DNA of 64,000 nt from Zerene cesonia (taxonomy: Eukaryota > Arthropoda > Insecta > Lepidoptera > Pieridae), in NCBI RefSeq assembly GCF_012273895.1, contig NC_052114.1:248001-312000 (forward strand). Direction: 5' to 3'. This document shows positions 23,526-36,400 of the stretch, piece after piece (position 1 is the first letter of the stretch; every line of letters begins with the position of its first letter). Below the pieces are notes generated by a model, which was given only the letters and a program-made list of their open reading frames with translations, did no database searches and was not told the origin of the DNA. The position numbers and the translations under genes were made by a program.

Positions 23526-25047
23526 ATATTTTACCATTTTTACCAAAGGAGAGACGATTTTTCCTCATTTAACATAGTATCTATGCTCAAATCCTTTAAA
23601 TCGCATGCTATATAATAAGATTAATTCTAGATTAAATCTACGCATTATCACATAGATATACGTTATTAAAATATGCTAAAACAAAACACTCGAAGTAATG
23701 TGTTGAAGATGTTTGAAATAGCAGTATTATTCTCGAGATATTAAAAACACCCAATCATCTGTAACTTATGCAAAAACTTAATAATGTTTTATGTAAATTA
23801 CCATATATTATCTTTGAATGCATTAGAGAAAAGTATAGCTGACATGTTTTATACGACCGCAAACAGAGCGGACGATAATATTTGGAAAGTTCGAGTCCAT
23901 TACCTTTCTATAAGATAACGAAATAAATCGCTTGTAAACGGGCAGTGAAACAAAATCTCAACACCTGTATCGAAAAGTGGAATTAGTATGATAATAGCTC
24001 CCAAGTATGCGCTCCGGCCGCGAGTCTGTATAATGAGGGCATATCCAATGCCGTTTTTGTGCGCAACGGTACAAATAATTGCACATATCAGGAGCAATGT
24101 AAAGCACTAATTACATAATTGCAGCGTGTTTGTTTTGTTCAACAGTTGTATAATTGCGTGGTGATTGGTGTTATTTGAACGTTTTTGCAACGTTCGTTTA
24201 ACGAATGATTGCTTTATATTTATGAAGTGCGATTTTAATTTTATCACTTTATTTTATGTCTGACTAATTATGTAATTAAATTAAATTGTATATGAGACAA
24301 ATACCTATGTAAATATTGGGTGTAGATTTTAAATTTATCGTTTGCTGCAAATTTTTAGTAGCTTTCTATGGTCATTACTTGTAATTAAAGTTATTTTAAA
24401 TATAATAAAATTAACAAAATAAATAATTTTTTTAGACTTTTTAAATGAATTAAGAGTAAAATTAATGATACTAATCAATTAATTTACTACATGTTCTATA
24501 AATTAACTACAAGCATTTTAGGGGACATTTTAAAAAATCTTTAATAAATGATATGTTGTACAGATAAAAAAAACACTCTTAAAATATTTTTAACCTAGAA
24601 CTAAACTTTACCGTCGTTCGTTTCTTTCCGTTCCCCAAATCAGATTTTATTACTAGAAAACTTTGTTATAGTAGCATTGATAAGCAATTTTTTTTTAATA
24701 ATCTTTCAAATACTTGCAGATGCATTAGTCGAATTTATATTAACTTCACATAGGGTGATAACGAAATAATTGTTGTTACTAAGAACTAAGTATGTTTTCT
24801 CAAGTACATGTGACTCCTTCACTTTGAAACGGTTGGAGGCCTGGTATCACGGTCCCCATAAATAAATACTATTTGATTTCTTATATTTTATTTAGGGCGC
24901 TGCTATTGTAAATCTACAGCTATATATTGCTATATAGCTTGAGGGACATAGAAAACTATGCATATCATTAATTCATGTGTAAAAACAATAAAATTAATCA
25001 GGACCTCGTAATTAATCAGTCGAATAATCAACCATAACCAAATAGGT
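23526..25047. other. AT-rich DNA, no gene recognised
   Basis: No gene, RNA or repeat is recognised. The minus-strand open stretch at 23900-24097 has no domain. Confidence 0.5.
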
Positions 25048-26742
25048 TAGTCCGGTCAATTTAGACATTCGAAGTTACATAAAGTCCCAACAAGCTGAAT
25101 TTCTGTGAAGTTGTTTAAAACANNNNNNNNNNNNNNNNNNNNNNNNNNNNNNNNNNNNNNNNNNNNNNNNNNNNNNNNNNNNNNNNNNNNNNNNNNNNNN
25201 NNNNNNNNNNNNNNNNNNNNNNNNNNNNNNNNNNNNNNNNNNNNNNNNNNNNNNNNNNNNNNNNNNNNNNNNNNNNNNNNNNNNNNNNNNNNNNNNNNNN
25301 NNNNNNNNNNNNNNNNNNNNNNNNNNNNNNNNNNNNNNNNNNNNNNNNNNNNNNNNNNNNNNNNNNNNNNNNNNNNNNNNNNNNNNNNNNNNNNNNNNNN
25401 NNNNNNNNNNNNNNNNNNNNNNNNNNNNNNNNNNNNNNNNNNNNNNNNNNNNNNNNNNNNNNNNNNNNNNNNNNNNNNNNNNNNNNNNNNNNNNNNNNNN
25501 NNNNNNNNNNNNNNNNNNNNNNNNNNNNNNNNNNNNNNNNNNNNNNNNNNNNNNNNNNNNNNNNNNNNNNNNNNNNNNNNNNNNNNNNNNNNNNNNNNNN
25601 NNNNNNNNNNNNNNNNNNNNNNNNNNNNNNNNNNNNNNNNNNNNNNNNNNNNNNNNNNNNNNNNNNNNNNNNNNNNNNNNNNNNNNNNNNNNNNNNNNNN
25701 NNNNNNNNNNNNNNNNNNNNNNNNNNNNNNNNNNNNNNNNNNNNNNNNNNNNNNNNNNNNNNNNNNNNNNNNNNNNNNNNNNNNNNNNNNNNNNNNNNNN
25801 NNNNNNNNNNNNNNNNNNNNNNNNNNNNNNNNNNNNNNNNNNNNNNNNNNNNNNNNNNNNNNNNNNNNNNNNNNNNNNNNNNNNNNNNNNNNNNNNNNNN
25901 NNNNNNNNNNNNNNNNNNNNNNNNNNNNNNNNNNNNNNNNNNNNNNNNNNNNNNNNNNNNNNNNNNNNNNNNNNNNNNNNNNNNNNNNNNNNNNNNNNNN
26001 NNNNNNNNNNNNNNNNNNNNNNNNNNNNNNNNNNNNNNNNNNNNNNNNNNNNNNNNNNNNNNNNNNNNNNNNNNNNNNNNNNNNNNNNNNNNNNNNNNNN
26101 NNNNNNNNNNNNNNNNNNNNNNGAATTAAATCTTGTTTTTCAAACATTTTGAAAACTGCTGTTTTACCCCTCCTGTAAAATGCAGATGTCGTATCACAGC
26201 TAGTTATTGCGTGTAAAAAAAAAGAAGATGAAAAACAAGAAGAGCAACAAGAATTTTCCCAATCTTTGAAAATTTCCGTTATTTTGCAATAGTTTTACAT
26301 TAAACAGGATCACAACTGACCCGTGGAGTAGGCCTACTGGGGAAACCACGTTAAAAAACGCGCTTAGTACACTACCTCATAGGTGGCGTGGAAACATGTG
26401 CATATTATGACGATAACAGCTTTTATAACTTTTTGAATGGTTATATCTCAGAAACGGTGGCTCGTAAGAAAAAAAGTATTGGTACATTTTTTAAAGATAA
26501 TTTTATGATCTACAATTTTTGTCTGACGTACTTTTATGATAAAACTTACCGTTTTGCTGAAAATCGCGAAAAACTCATTTTTTTGACCTTAGACCTTGAA
26601 TAAAATTTTTTCCTTAAACGGGAATGATGGGGAACTTGGAGACATTGTTTATAATTATGTTTTGAACAACTTCACAGAAATTCAGCTTGTTGGGACTTTA
26701 TGTAACTTCACCCTCATTTTTTGGTCTAAATTGACCGGACTA
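25048..26742. mobile_element. DNA transposon with long TIRs, containing the second gap
   Basis: Outer inverted repeats TAGTCCGGTCAATTTAGAC (25048-25066) and GTCTAAATTGACCGGACTA (26724-26742) are perfect over 19 bp. Inner arms, 25071-25122 and 26658-26709, match over 52 bp with one mismatch. The arms are separated by 4 bp on the left and 14 bp on the right, so the left TIR carries a small deletion. The left inner arm runs into the gap, so the TIR may be longer. GGT directly abuts both ends (3-bp duplication), but a TA duplication with GTCCGG as terminus is equally possible. The right internal part (26123-26657) holds a 71-codon frame at 26388-26603 starting with GTG and without known motifs. 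The superfamily is unresolved. Confidence 0.8.
25123..26122. other. Assembly gap, exactly 1000 N
   Basis: Placeholder run of exactly 1000 N. The left edge lies in the inner TIR, the right edge in the transposon interior, so the missing sequence may be much longer or shorter. Confidence 0.98.
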
Positions 26743-28365
26743 GGTGGGTTGTAAATCTCTTTTTGTCCCGCACATGTCCGTCACGTCGTGCTGACGTCAC
26801 GCATTGTCACCAGAGGTCGTTCACTCGGCCATCGAAGCTGATTGATGGCGGCTACGTGCAGCAGTCTTCCTTCTTGGCAGCGACGCGATGTCGCCAGCGT
26901 CCAAACGCTGACTAACTCCTTTTCAATGGAACGAGTTTAAATTTCGAATTTCAATTTGGAATTCGTTTATATTTTCTTTTTTCTTGTGTGCCAGATTTGG
27001 AAGTAGCCAAAGAGTCATCATAATTTAAAAATTGACTTTAGTCAATAATATTTCAAAAACTCACAGGTAGTATAACCGAAGGACAGATAGTTTACTCGTA
27101 GAAGACATGGAATATTCTGTTTCTTTTTTATTATCGCCTGAGTAAAACATTTCAGTAATTTTTGGGTCCAATTTACAAGGATTTTTCATTTTAAGCATTA
27201 TGTGGCATCGCAGTCATGAAAGCAACATCAGACAATACAGCTTTCAACGCTCGAATCCAAAGCTATCCACGCCACATATAGTGTCCTCGGTCTTCTCTCC
27301 TTAGGTTACACATTAGTTGCTTTTGTTTCGCATAATCATAATCGGTGCTAGGTAGTAAACCATCGTCTGTCATGTCACATAGGCCTTGAAACACAGATAG
27401 CTTATCAAACCAAACGGCAGTTACCCTGGCGAGCCGAGAGCGGCCAGGCGTCACGGCGAGTTGCCGCGTTTTTTGTCGCGTGAGGGTAACCGCCACTTTC
27501 ATTATTACAAACATCACCTAATATGGCACAAAGAGCGATTCTTGTCCGTTTCGATTCATCGAGCAGTTTTTTGTATCGATTCGTGCAACTGAATGCTAGA
27601 TCGATTGTTTCGCCGATATTTTTCTGTTTTTTCGCCCGTGTTTTATATTGTTGTTAGCTATTTCATCTATTTTAACGTATTAGAGCAACATTTTATACAG
27701 TTTTAATGATCAGAAAAAAAATAATCAATTGGAAAAATCCATTAGAGGCGGTCTTAACGTTACTTATATTGGAAAAAAGCTATTTATGCTCACTATTTGC
27801 TTGTTTTTATTTGTATATGTTACACACCCTTAAAACCAAGGAGATTCATCGATGTCAAAAGTCACAAGTCTTCGCAACCATAAAAAACGTGATCATACAA
27901 TAAACACATTGCAAAAAGATCGATACATTATTATAATTTTCATAATCATCCCGTAAAAGGATAGTAAAGTGCGTGACTCTTAGATAACTCCTGTTGAACC
28001 AATAACCATGCGCACTAATTAAATACGAAAGCTGGAAAAATGTTTTCAAAACAATTGTCATATTTTGAAAACAAGTAAAGATGAATATGGAAGATAAAAT
28101 CGTATTAGTTACGGAGTGTGTATTGCACGCTCCGTGAGCTTTCTTCGAGTTGTACTGGTTATTTGAACGTTATAAAAGTAACTATTTATAAGTTAATTGA
28201 GATGATTGATTCTTATAGTATTATATTGCAGTAATGATTAGTTTTAAAGGATATTAGTATTAGATGGTCAGTTGACGAAATGATAATATGACATAATCTT
28301 CTTTATTTAAACGTGATTGTTTTTAAATGTAATATATTAAATACATCGTGGTAAGTTATTACATA
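26743..28365. other. GC-richer stretch, possible regulatory or exonic remnant
   Basis: The first 200 bases are unusually GC-rich, with TGACGTCA at 26793-26800 and GATGGCGGCTACGTGCAGCA near 26845. A minus-strand frame at 27263-27517 (84 codons) crosses another GC-richer part with CGGCCAGGCGTCACGGCGAG. It shows no domain I recognise, and I call no gene. The rest is ordinary AT-rich DNA. Confidence 0.4.
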
Positions 28366-28554
28366 CTAACGTTGCCCGCAGCTTTGCACGCGTTAAATTC
28401 GGAGTAGATGTAATTATACATATGAACCTTCCTCTTGAATCACTCTATCTTTAAAAATAAACCCATCAGTATTCGCTGCGTAATTTAAAGATTTAAGCAT
28501 ACATAGGGACACAGGGACAGACAGAGGGAGCGACCGTTTTATGCTATGTAGCGA
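28366..28554 (-). mobile_element. Helitron-like element, minus strand
   Basis: On the plus strand it begins ACTAACGTTGCCCGCAGCTT and contains CCTTCCTCTTGAATCACTCT, AAAGATTTAAGCATACATAG and GGGACACAGGGACAGACAG, ending near ATGCTATGTAGCGA. This order is that of a common lepidopteran element whose minus-strand 3' end is normally GCGGGCAACAGCTAG|T. Here the terminal CTAG is altered to TTAG. Confidence 0.65.
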
Positions 28555-29005
28555 ATATGCCTTAAAATTTTAACATTTATTTTTGTATGAATTTTGTTAC
28601 AATGTTTCGATAGTTTTATTTTCAACCTATAAGCGTAAACATTAAATTGCATAACTATTGATGATGTAAATGTAAAGTAAAAATAAAATATCCTAATGGA
28701 CGATTTCTGTTCATATTTCACATATCCTTTTGCCCTTACACCACTCTAAATTGAACTGTCACCGTCCATACTATTAACGGACATGTACGAGTGTTCACAT
28801 TCAAGTAAATGTGTCAAAGGTCAAGCAAGACTGGTGGGCAGGTGAGACAATCAGTGCTGAATATGTATGGTGCATCGCAACAATTTGGTCGACTTGTAAT
28901 GGCGAGCAAAACAACGGGTAATGACTATGTCAGGTTTTAAAGGTTTTCTGATATAGTTGAGAAAAGTTTTTGTTTCAAATAAATGATTATTTTTAAATAA
29001 AAAAA
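28555..29005. other. AT-rich DNA, nothing recognised
   Basis: No gene or repeat is identified. Confidence 0.5.
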
Positions 29006-29345
29006 CTTAACCGCCTGCGCATTCTCAAATCTAGATCAATTTTAAATAGGACCATACATTTATGGGTATTCAAATAAAAGAAATCTTAAAAATCGGTTAA
29101 CCCAGTTAAAAGATATGACGTAATAATCACAAAAATACAGTCGAATTTATAACCTATTTTTTTTGAAGTCGATTGTCAAAATATCTGTCAGAATAGTTTT
29201 TGTTGTTTCATCATATCGGTTTAGCAGTTTTCGAGTTAGAGGTCTAGATAAATACCACGAGATAAAATAGCGTCACATTGGCTCCCACCTTTAGGTATGT
29301 GCTTTCTAACGACAGAATCATTGAAGTCGGTTTCAACTTATAAAT
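29006..29345 (+). repeat. Two repeat tails with (T)GAAGTCG endings
   Basis: 29006-29180 follows the family seen at 23341-23525 (TCTAGATCAATTTTAAATAG, AATACAGTCGAATTTATAAC, TTTTTGAAGTCGATTG). 29210-29345 adds ATATCGGTTTAGCAGTTTTC and a second end, CATTGAAGTCGGTTTCAA, suggesting a second, nested or adjacent copy. Confidence 0.5.
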
Positions 29346-29347
29346 TT

Positions 29348-29470
29348 CTAGCGGCCCGCCCCGGCTTCGCCCGTGATACATATATAGCCTCTAGAGTTCC
29401 AAATCGGACCAGCAGTTCCTGATATTAGCACGTTCAAACAAACTCTTCTGCTTTATAATATTATGCAGTA
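29348..29470 (-). mobile_element. Helitron-like element, minus strand, truncated
   Basis: The minus-strand 3' end, GGGCGAAGCCGGGGCGGGCC then GCTAG, lies at 29348-29372. Further in are ATCGGACCAGCAGTTCCTGA and CTCTTCTGCTTTATAATATT. It belongs to the same family as 14551-14682, 51985-52148 and 61842-62003. The segment matching GATAGCCCATTTAT is missing and the 5' border is eroded. Confidence 0.65.
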
Positions 29471-29561
29471 ATTACTTATTTCTCATGTAAGGATATTTTC
29501 ACATGCAATCGATATTCGTTATTATTACGCTAATTGTGAACCGTCGGTTGCCTACATTCGA

Positions 29562-29576
29562 CCACCAGATGGCGCC
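29562..29576 (+). promoter_or_regulatory. CTCF-like motif
   Basis: CCACCAGATGGCGCC fits every position of the CTCF core CCASYAGRKGGCRSY, which is conserved between vertebrates and flies. A second shorter core, AGGTGGCAT, follows at 29581-29589. Binding is not shown. Confidence 0.4.
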
Positions 29577-29589
29577 TCTAGGTGGCATC

Positions 29590-30277
29590 TGCTATCACAC
29601 AAAGGTTGTAGTTTATCATTGATTGTCAATAGCTCAGGAAACTCATTTGCAATTCAAATATGTAACGTTTGTGCCGGCTACGTCACGGTAAAAATTGCGT
29701 GAAGCGCGGCAGGCGGTGGGTGGGTTCCGTAATATTTGTTTCTTATTCAAAATTATTTTCTTTTTCTTAGAAATAGATGACAACCGTATGAATTTAGCAT
29801 ACTCCAAATCTATGAACACTCTGTGAAATTACTTATTTTGCCGCAATTTGCAAAAAAAAAACTACTGTTTCTCTACTGAAAAAATATTTGGAAAATAGTA
29901 CCATAGTAATTTGTGTGAAAAAAGTATAATATAAAATTAAATACCCTAATAATATATACAAGTTTTATATAGAATAAAATGTAATCATTGTTTATTATGA
30001 CTAATATATTTTCATTACAATATTGCAATTTAATCACACCAAATACGATAAAACTCGCAACGCGCATCCCCAATAAATAGCGATACAAGTCGCAGGGTTG
30101 GCATTAACATATAAATAACAAGTGATTTGAGCTATCGACGGAATTAAATGGATCATATTTATAGCTCAAAATTAGCATACAGCTCAATGCAGCTGCACTA
30201 ACAATGTCACCTGACAGATTCACACTTTGCCCTTTGCTAGTGGGATATTTGTGTGACTTTTGTGTTGGTTAATATTA
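29590..30277. other. AT-rich DNA, nothing recognised
   Basis: No gene or repeat is identified between the CTCF-like motif and the next Helitron. The 71-codon frame at 29873-30088 is A/T-driven. Confidence 0.5.
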
Positions 30278-30440
30278 CTAGCTGTGCCCCGCGGTTTCAC
30301 CCGTCGTTCATGGTATGTAGTCTGTAGCCTTCCTCGAAAAGTAACTTATGTAACACAAAAAAATCTAATCGCAACAGTAGTTTCTGAGATTAGTGCTTTC
30401 AAACAAACGAATTCATCAGCTTTTTGTTACTATTCTTAAA
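30278..30440 (-). mobile_element. Helitron-like element, minus strand
   Basis: The plus strand reads A|CTAGCTGTGCCCCGCGGTTT then CACCCGT, which on the minus strand is the classic 3' end GCGGGGCACAGCTAG|T. Internal GTAGCCTTCCTCGAAAAGTA, CAGTAGTTTCTGAGATTAGT and TTCAAACAAACGAATTCATC place it in the GTTTGTTTGAACG group. The 5' border is diverged. Confidence 0.68.
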
Positions 30441-33400
30441 TTTAAAAACTCTACCGCTTAAAGTACAAGTAATTTTGCTTATTTATTTCATAGTATATTG
30501 TTAAAAGACTAAAAAATAAATTAGTACATCTATATTGTAAAACTTGAATCCTGGAGAATTAAGAAAGGCTAAATATGAAATTGTTATTTTTTTTTCATTT
30601 GTTTTATAATAATTAAACTAAATAAAAAGTCTTGATGGACATCACACATAATATGATATACAGTTTTATTTATATGACATTATGCATTATGCCAATAAAT
30701 TAATTAACCAACGACTAATATAATTTAGTTCGTTCACAAGTTATGCACATAATAACACAATTTCATCTCAAAGGCAGCTGTAAACAAAACGAATAAATCT
30801 CCATTATCCTCACACCTTTACTATTCTAATGCAAATTTTAACAAAACAGTATGAAATCAATAAATTCAATAAAATCATTTAAATAATTTGACAATTAATC
30901 AAAAGCGCAGTGATCGAGCTAAAATTATATACTCAGTTTGTTCTATTATTAATGTTTATATGCATATTTGGTTAATATAATATCCTGACATTATTAACTT
31001 ATCCTTTTTCATTTGTTACATGTTAGTATTTTTGTATTGATTTAATAAAAATCGTAGATAAACTAATTAAGTAAAATGCATTAATAAATATTAAATAAGC
31101 GAAATACAAAATTTAAATATAAATCTGATTATATGACAAGCAGTACAAAACATCTGACATCGATTAAAATCACATTTCGAAGGTATCATAAGTTGTTTAC
31201 AAAATGTCCCATTTAAATGAACAAAAACTAGCGGAAACGCTGTTTGGTTAATTTACAGAAAATATACAGTAGCCCTAATTTAAACACAACTATAATCAAA
31301 ATAACTAACAGTTCATCTATTAACAATCAGCGGAAAAGACCTTTAGTTTAATTTCTTATCCAACTCGAAATCTAATGACGAAATTAAACGCCGTGTCAAA
31401 GGAACAACCGTTAAAATGTTTATCGGGGGACGTTCCGACTTTCCGCCTACGAATTACAAATCAAAACGTAACTTTACATGTATTACGACTACCGTTCGTC
31501 AAAAAAAGCGCCGGGGCGAAACCATAAATTCGCTAAATAATAGTTATCGAAAAATAAGCTAAAACATTATTGTCATCCGGAAAACATTAAGCATTTCAAA
31601 CGAGCAAGACAATAGAACGAAGACAATGGCGGCGCAAAAAGGGACCGAGGTGGAGTTAGTTTTTTTTTTTTTAATAAAAAATGTTGTTTTTTGCGAAAGG
31701 TCCGACAATCAGTGCGTTCGCCTTTTTTAACGTTTGTTTATTTTGTCGGTTGCTGTGTAATGTGTTTTTATATTAAAAAGCAAATCGGTGAAGTCGTAAA
31801 GATAAGAAAAATATGGAAAAAGTTACGGCCGCTAGGTTCTGAGAACGCCATGCTTCGATCGACCACAATCTACGCGTTGTGCCATAGTTTTTGTATTACG
31901 TACATAATATTATATCAATTATGATTACAATAGTAATGAATTTCTTTAAGAACATTTTATCTTCATTCACAGTATGTTGATAGCAACATAGGTTCAATCA
32001 AGATTAAATTGCAATTACTCCAAGTTTCTTCAAAGAAAACAAAATATTATGAATTGTATTTGATTCCAAATTTTAAACTTTATTTTTTTTGTATTTAGGA
32101 TAGTGCATATTTAAATTTAAATGTTTATAAAGGGAGGCCGTGCTAATTTTGTTGTCACATATGTTGATTTTTTGTGTCTACTCGTATGTTAAGTAGATGG
32201 TTAATGAATAAATTGACAATAAACTGTGTAACAAACGAAAAGGAATGTGTGAATGCTAATAAACGGAATATGATTAAACTATAATTGACCCTATCTATGT
32301 CTGTTTGTCGATAAGAAAGGTAAATGTATAAAAGTGGATGGATCAATGACCATGGGCGGGCTCATAGCCGTCCGAAAATTTTATTTCAGCAATGCTACAA
32401 ACACTTCTTACGCGATACGCACTCCCGTAACCCAATAAATTGAATTCAATATTCAACTTAACACAGATGATTTTCCACGACAAAAGCACAAGGTGTAAAT
32501 CTGAGAAAAAACACAGTTAAACGTAGTGCAAAAGGCGTTACATGTGTCGCGCTGTAACGGCGGGCTTCCGAAAACCGTAAAGGAAGTAATTACATATTCT
32601 AATCCAAATCCCGGTTCATATGTCAGTCCACAATAAAACTAACTAACGCAACGGTAACTCATTCTTCTTGCATGAGAAAAAAATCAACCGCATTCTTAAG
32701 ACCCTCCGAAAAAATTGCATACTTACCTATAATCCACAAAAACAAAACCACAATTGCAATGTAAATTAATTCTTATCGAGGAATGTTAAGGACCATATTT
32801 CATTAACCCACCGCCGTGTGTAACTTTAAATTTATGCACGCATTTGCATAATGTGCATAGCCCCTAAATTTTATTGAATAAAAAAATAGGATGGGTAAAA
32901 CTTTTTTGCATATTCTTACAAAGGAAACGGGTTAAACCATTCAGGAAGTAAACTGTCGTGGATCTCGACTTCGCGGGTTAAAAATCAAAGTTCAAAACGA
33001 TCATAATGGACTTTAACTGCATCTGGTAGAGGACAGAATCGCAAAACAGAATTATTCGCATTACAACCTTTGTTAAATAATCCCTTCCGCGATGCACAAT
33101 AGCCCAAAATGTACCTGACTGTAATTTATGCGAGAATATTAAGAGAAATGTACCTGCCCTTTTTGAATATTAAGTGCAACCTAACCCCTGACATTATTGA
33201 ATAGGGTTAAGATACTATTTGAATGGGAATAATACAAAAAATGCAAATAAACTGTCCCCACATCTATGCAAGGGTTACAGGTACGAAGCGAAAAAATCGC
33301 AACCGTATCGCGAGTGCAGAAGGGAGCCGTTTTTTCTATAGAAATGAGTCGAAGGAGCTGCGCCATGAATGCGCGCACTTGTCAGCTTGCGTATAATTTG

Positions 33401-36400
33401 GGTGTACGGTTCTTTCTTATGCAGAGTCGGGGTCGCACAGATAGTTCGTTCTTTAATAGCGTTTTTTTATTAGGGGCCGTATGCAAAGATTTATTGTTCC
33501 GCGCCGGGATGTGCGTGAGAAAATGAGATAATCGAATTTGCCTACACTCATCCACCCCAAGCAACCCTTTCGATTGAAAGGAATCATGGGAAGATGTGAA
33601 TATTCAAACAAGGTGTCATCTTTGTGAATATCGATTGCCGTTGAGTCTTTTATGAGCGCATGGGAATTGATACAGTGAAAAGGAAGAGTTCGAACCTTTT
33701 TTGCATAATCTATCGGCGAAGATGCTTTGTGCCTCTAACGGAATATTTCTAAAGGGTTAAAAATGTCGTTAAAAAATCGAGACCGTTACGTTTTTTGCTG
33801 GCTACTGTCCTCTCATTGTCGGTCGAACATTTTTTGCTTTGACCATAACTGTTTAATGTGTACGCGTTGAGCGTTTGTCGAACAAAAGAGTTTATCAATT
33901 CAAAATTCATGCAAATAAGGCTATAAATTGCTCCGAACATATTTATATCGAGATTTGTGGGCGTCACTCGCTAGCTAAATATTTGACTAATGGTTCAGAT
34001 GTTACTTTATTAATAGCTTTGCTAAATAGAAATATTGTTAATGTTTATTTTTTGTAGTGTCGGGTAATTCCGTTCAGTGAGATGAGACCATATTAGTTTT
34101 TATGAGTTTTAGTGTTTTATTTGTTTGCTCTAGTTTCGGGTCGGGACAGTTTAAATAAATATTGTAGGAGAGGTAAATGTTTTGAACATTATGCGAACAA
34201 AGGGTTGGGCAAGCGTGAGCCGTCGTAAAATAGTATTGTGGTTAGCATCGGACGTAGTGTAATGTGTTTTCTTTTGTATAATTTTTTTGACTCCGTGTGT
34301 TAAACGATGTTAGATAAGAGTATTACATATACAAAAATGTTACCAACGTTAATCGCTTTCCATATTCGTACTTACGGGTAATATGACGCCATTATGCAAT
34401 ATATTCAAAAATGTCAAGTATGCGCAATGTTACAATATATCGACAAAAACACTCGTGACATCTTTAATGTTACCAGGAACTCATAAAAGTTAAACACCGT
34501 TAGTAATTCATCCTAACTAGGGACAATAATTACATACTAATTGTTGAATAGTAAGGGATATAACTCGATGTATCCATCTGTCGATAACTTGTAAATTCAT
34601 TACACCTTTATTTTACATACATTAGCATTAATACGGGCTTCTGTGTACATTTTAATAACGGAGGCGCGTGCGCAAGATTTTTGAATGAGTGATCTTTTAT
34701 TTATTGCATAATTAGTTATTTAAATGTTGTGGTTAGGGTAAATATATAAATATTTGTTGCGAGTGTGATTTGTTGTGAATGTGTTTGAATATGTTTATAA
34801 ATATAAATTATGCTAAATGGTTATGAATATTATGATATTATTACGAGTTTTTTTTCTCATAGTTGTCGGCACAAAATTTTGCAATAACTAACAGTTATAT
34901 CACATGATAAGATAATTTTATAATCAGGCATTGTAGATAGAGAAGTTAAACAAGTCAGCGAAAGACTAATAAAATCAAATATAAATTTTTTATCCAGAAT
35001 GGAGATACACCCAGAATTTTCAGTACCAAACAATTTTTTCTCAACACATAACACGGTTCCAATTTTTTCCGCACAGCTTTCACCATAAAGAAATCGTCAG
35101 CAATGAGTTTTAATGTTTCGCGTTTTTTGCTCCAATAAAGCGGCTATATTGTTCCGTCACAGCATTGAAGGGTTAAATTATGCAAATTGTTTACAAACAA
35201 AAGTACCGGTGGTAGCGTTACGGTGCCTGTCGATTGTTCACATTTCAAGAATTGCTGCTTTTTGTCAGATCTTAGACTTGCGTAAGCTTTAAGTGTTCGT
35301 TTTTGCAGTGCACTACAGTGGCTATTTACAGTGTTGGTTTAAATGAAGTAGGATGCTTTTGTGTCTGATTTAATTATCGTCGCTGAGTCAAAAATCCTTA
35401 TCTAAATAATATATTGAGAAATAGTTTAGTGTCTTCTTAGAGTAACATAATATTTAAACAAATTGAAGGTAAACGAGTTAAGTTTTATTTATTCCAAGCT
35501 TAAAAATTAAGAAAATATCTAGTCCAAAGCCCTTAAAAATGTAATATTTTAATTGAAAGATTTTACAGTGCAAAATATCGACATCGTGTTTTGGTGAAAT
35601 TGCATAAAAATGGCATCAGGTGGTCTCCTGAAAAATGATATAAATACGAAATTAAACATGTTTATAACGAAATAATATAAGAACTGAGGTCATGGCCACT
35701 TATTATTTCTCATTGCCTTCAGTAATGGAAAGAAATTTATCTACAGTTTACAAGAAAGGAATTTAATTGTTCATAAAACGGTTTGAGTAATTTCGCCGTA
35801 ATTATTGTAACCTTTACAAAGCACCGGAGCGTTGCTTAAATGTAACATTTAATAATACGTGGGCTAGTGTGAGACGCTATATATGATTTAATGTCTTCAC
35901 TGTTGCTTGGGGAAATAATTTACGAACAGATCTCGAAATCGCATTCGTGTTCTGTTTTGGTTTAGAATTGATTTGATTTTGAAAGAGATTGATTTCATAA
36001 AAGTATGGAAGTTATTGGATTCTGATTGGGCTACAGGAGTAGAAACTATGTGGCAGCTTTAATTTTTAAACATATCTGGGTTTTGATTCGTGAAGTTTGA
36101 ATACTGCTAGGCGATCTTACATATTTTGAATATACCTAAAATTAAACTTTTTACGATTTAGTAGAAACAATTCACTAAAGATAATATAATTATTTTCAAT
36201 TATTATCCATAATTAAGTTCGTTACTCATCAACTATGTACAGACATATCCAGACAAACAAATGAAAGTTGATTTTGTAATACCATCAGGTGAATACCCTT
36301 TACACTAAGTAAAACATGTTTACCAACATCTTCCGATAAGGTAAATGTTATCTCAATAACTTGGATAACATTTTGTATCGTTTTTCTGATGAGACGTGCT

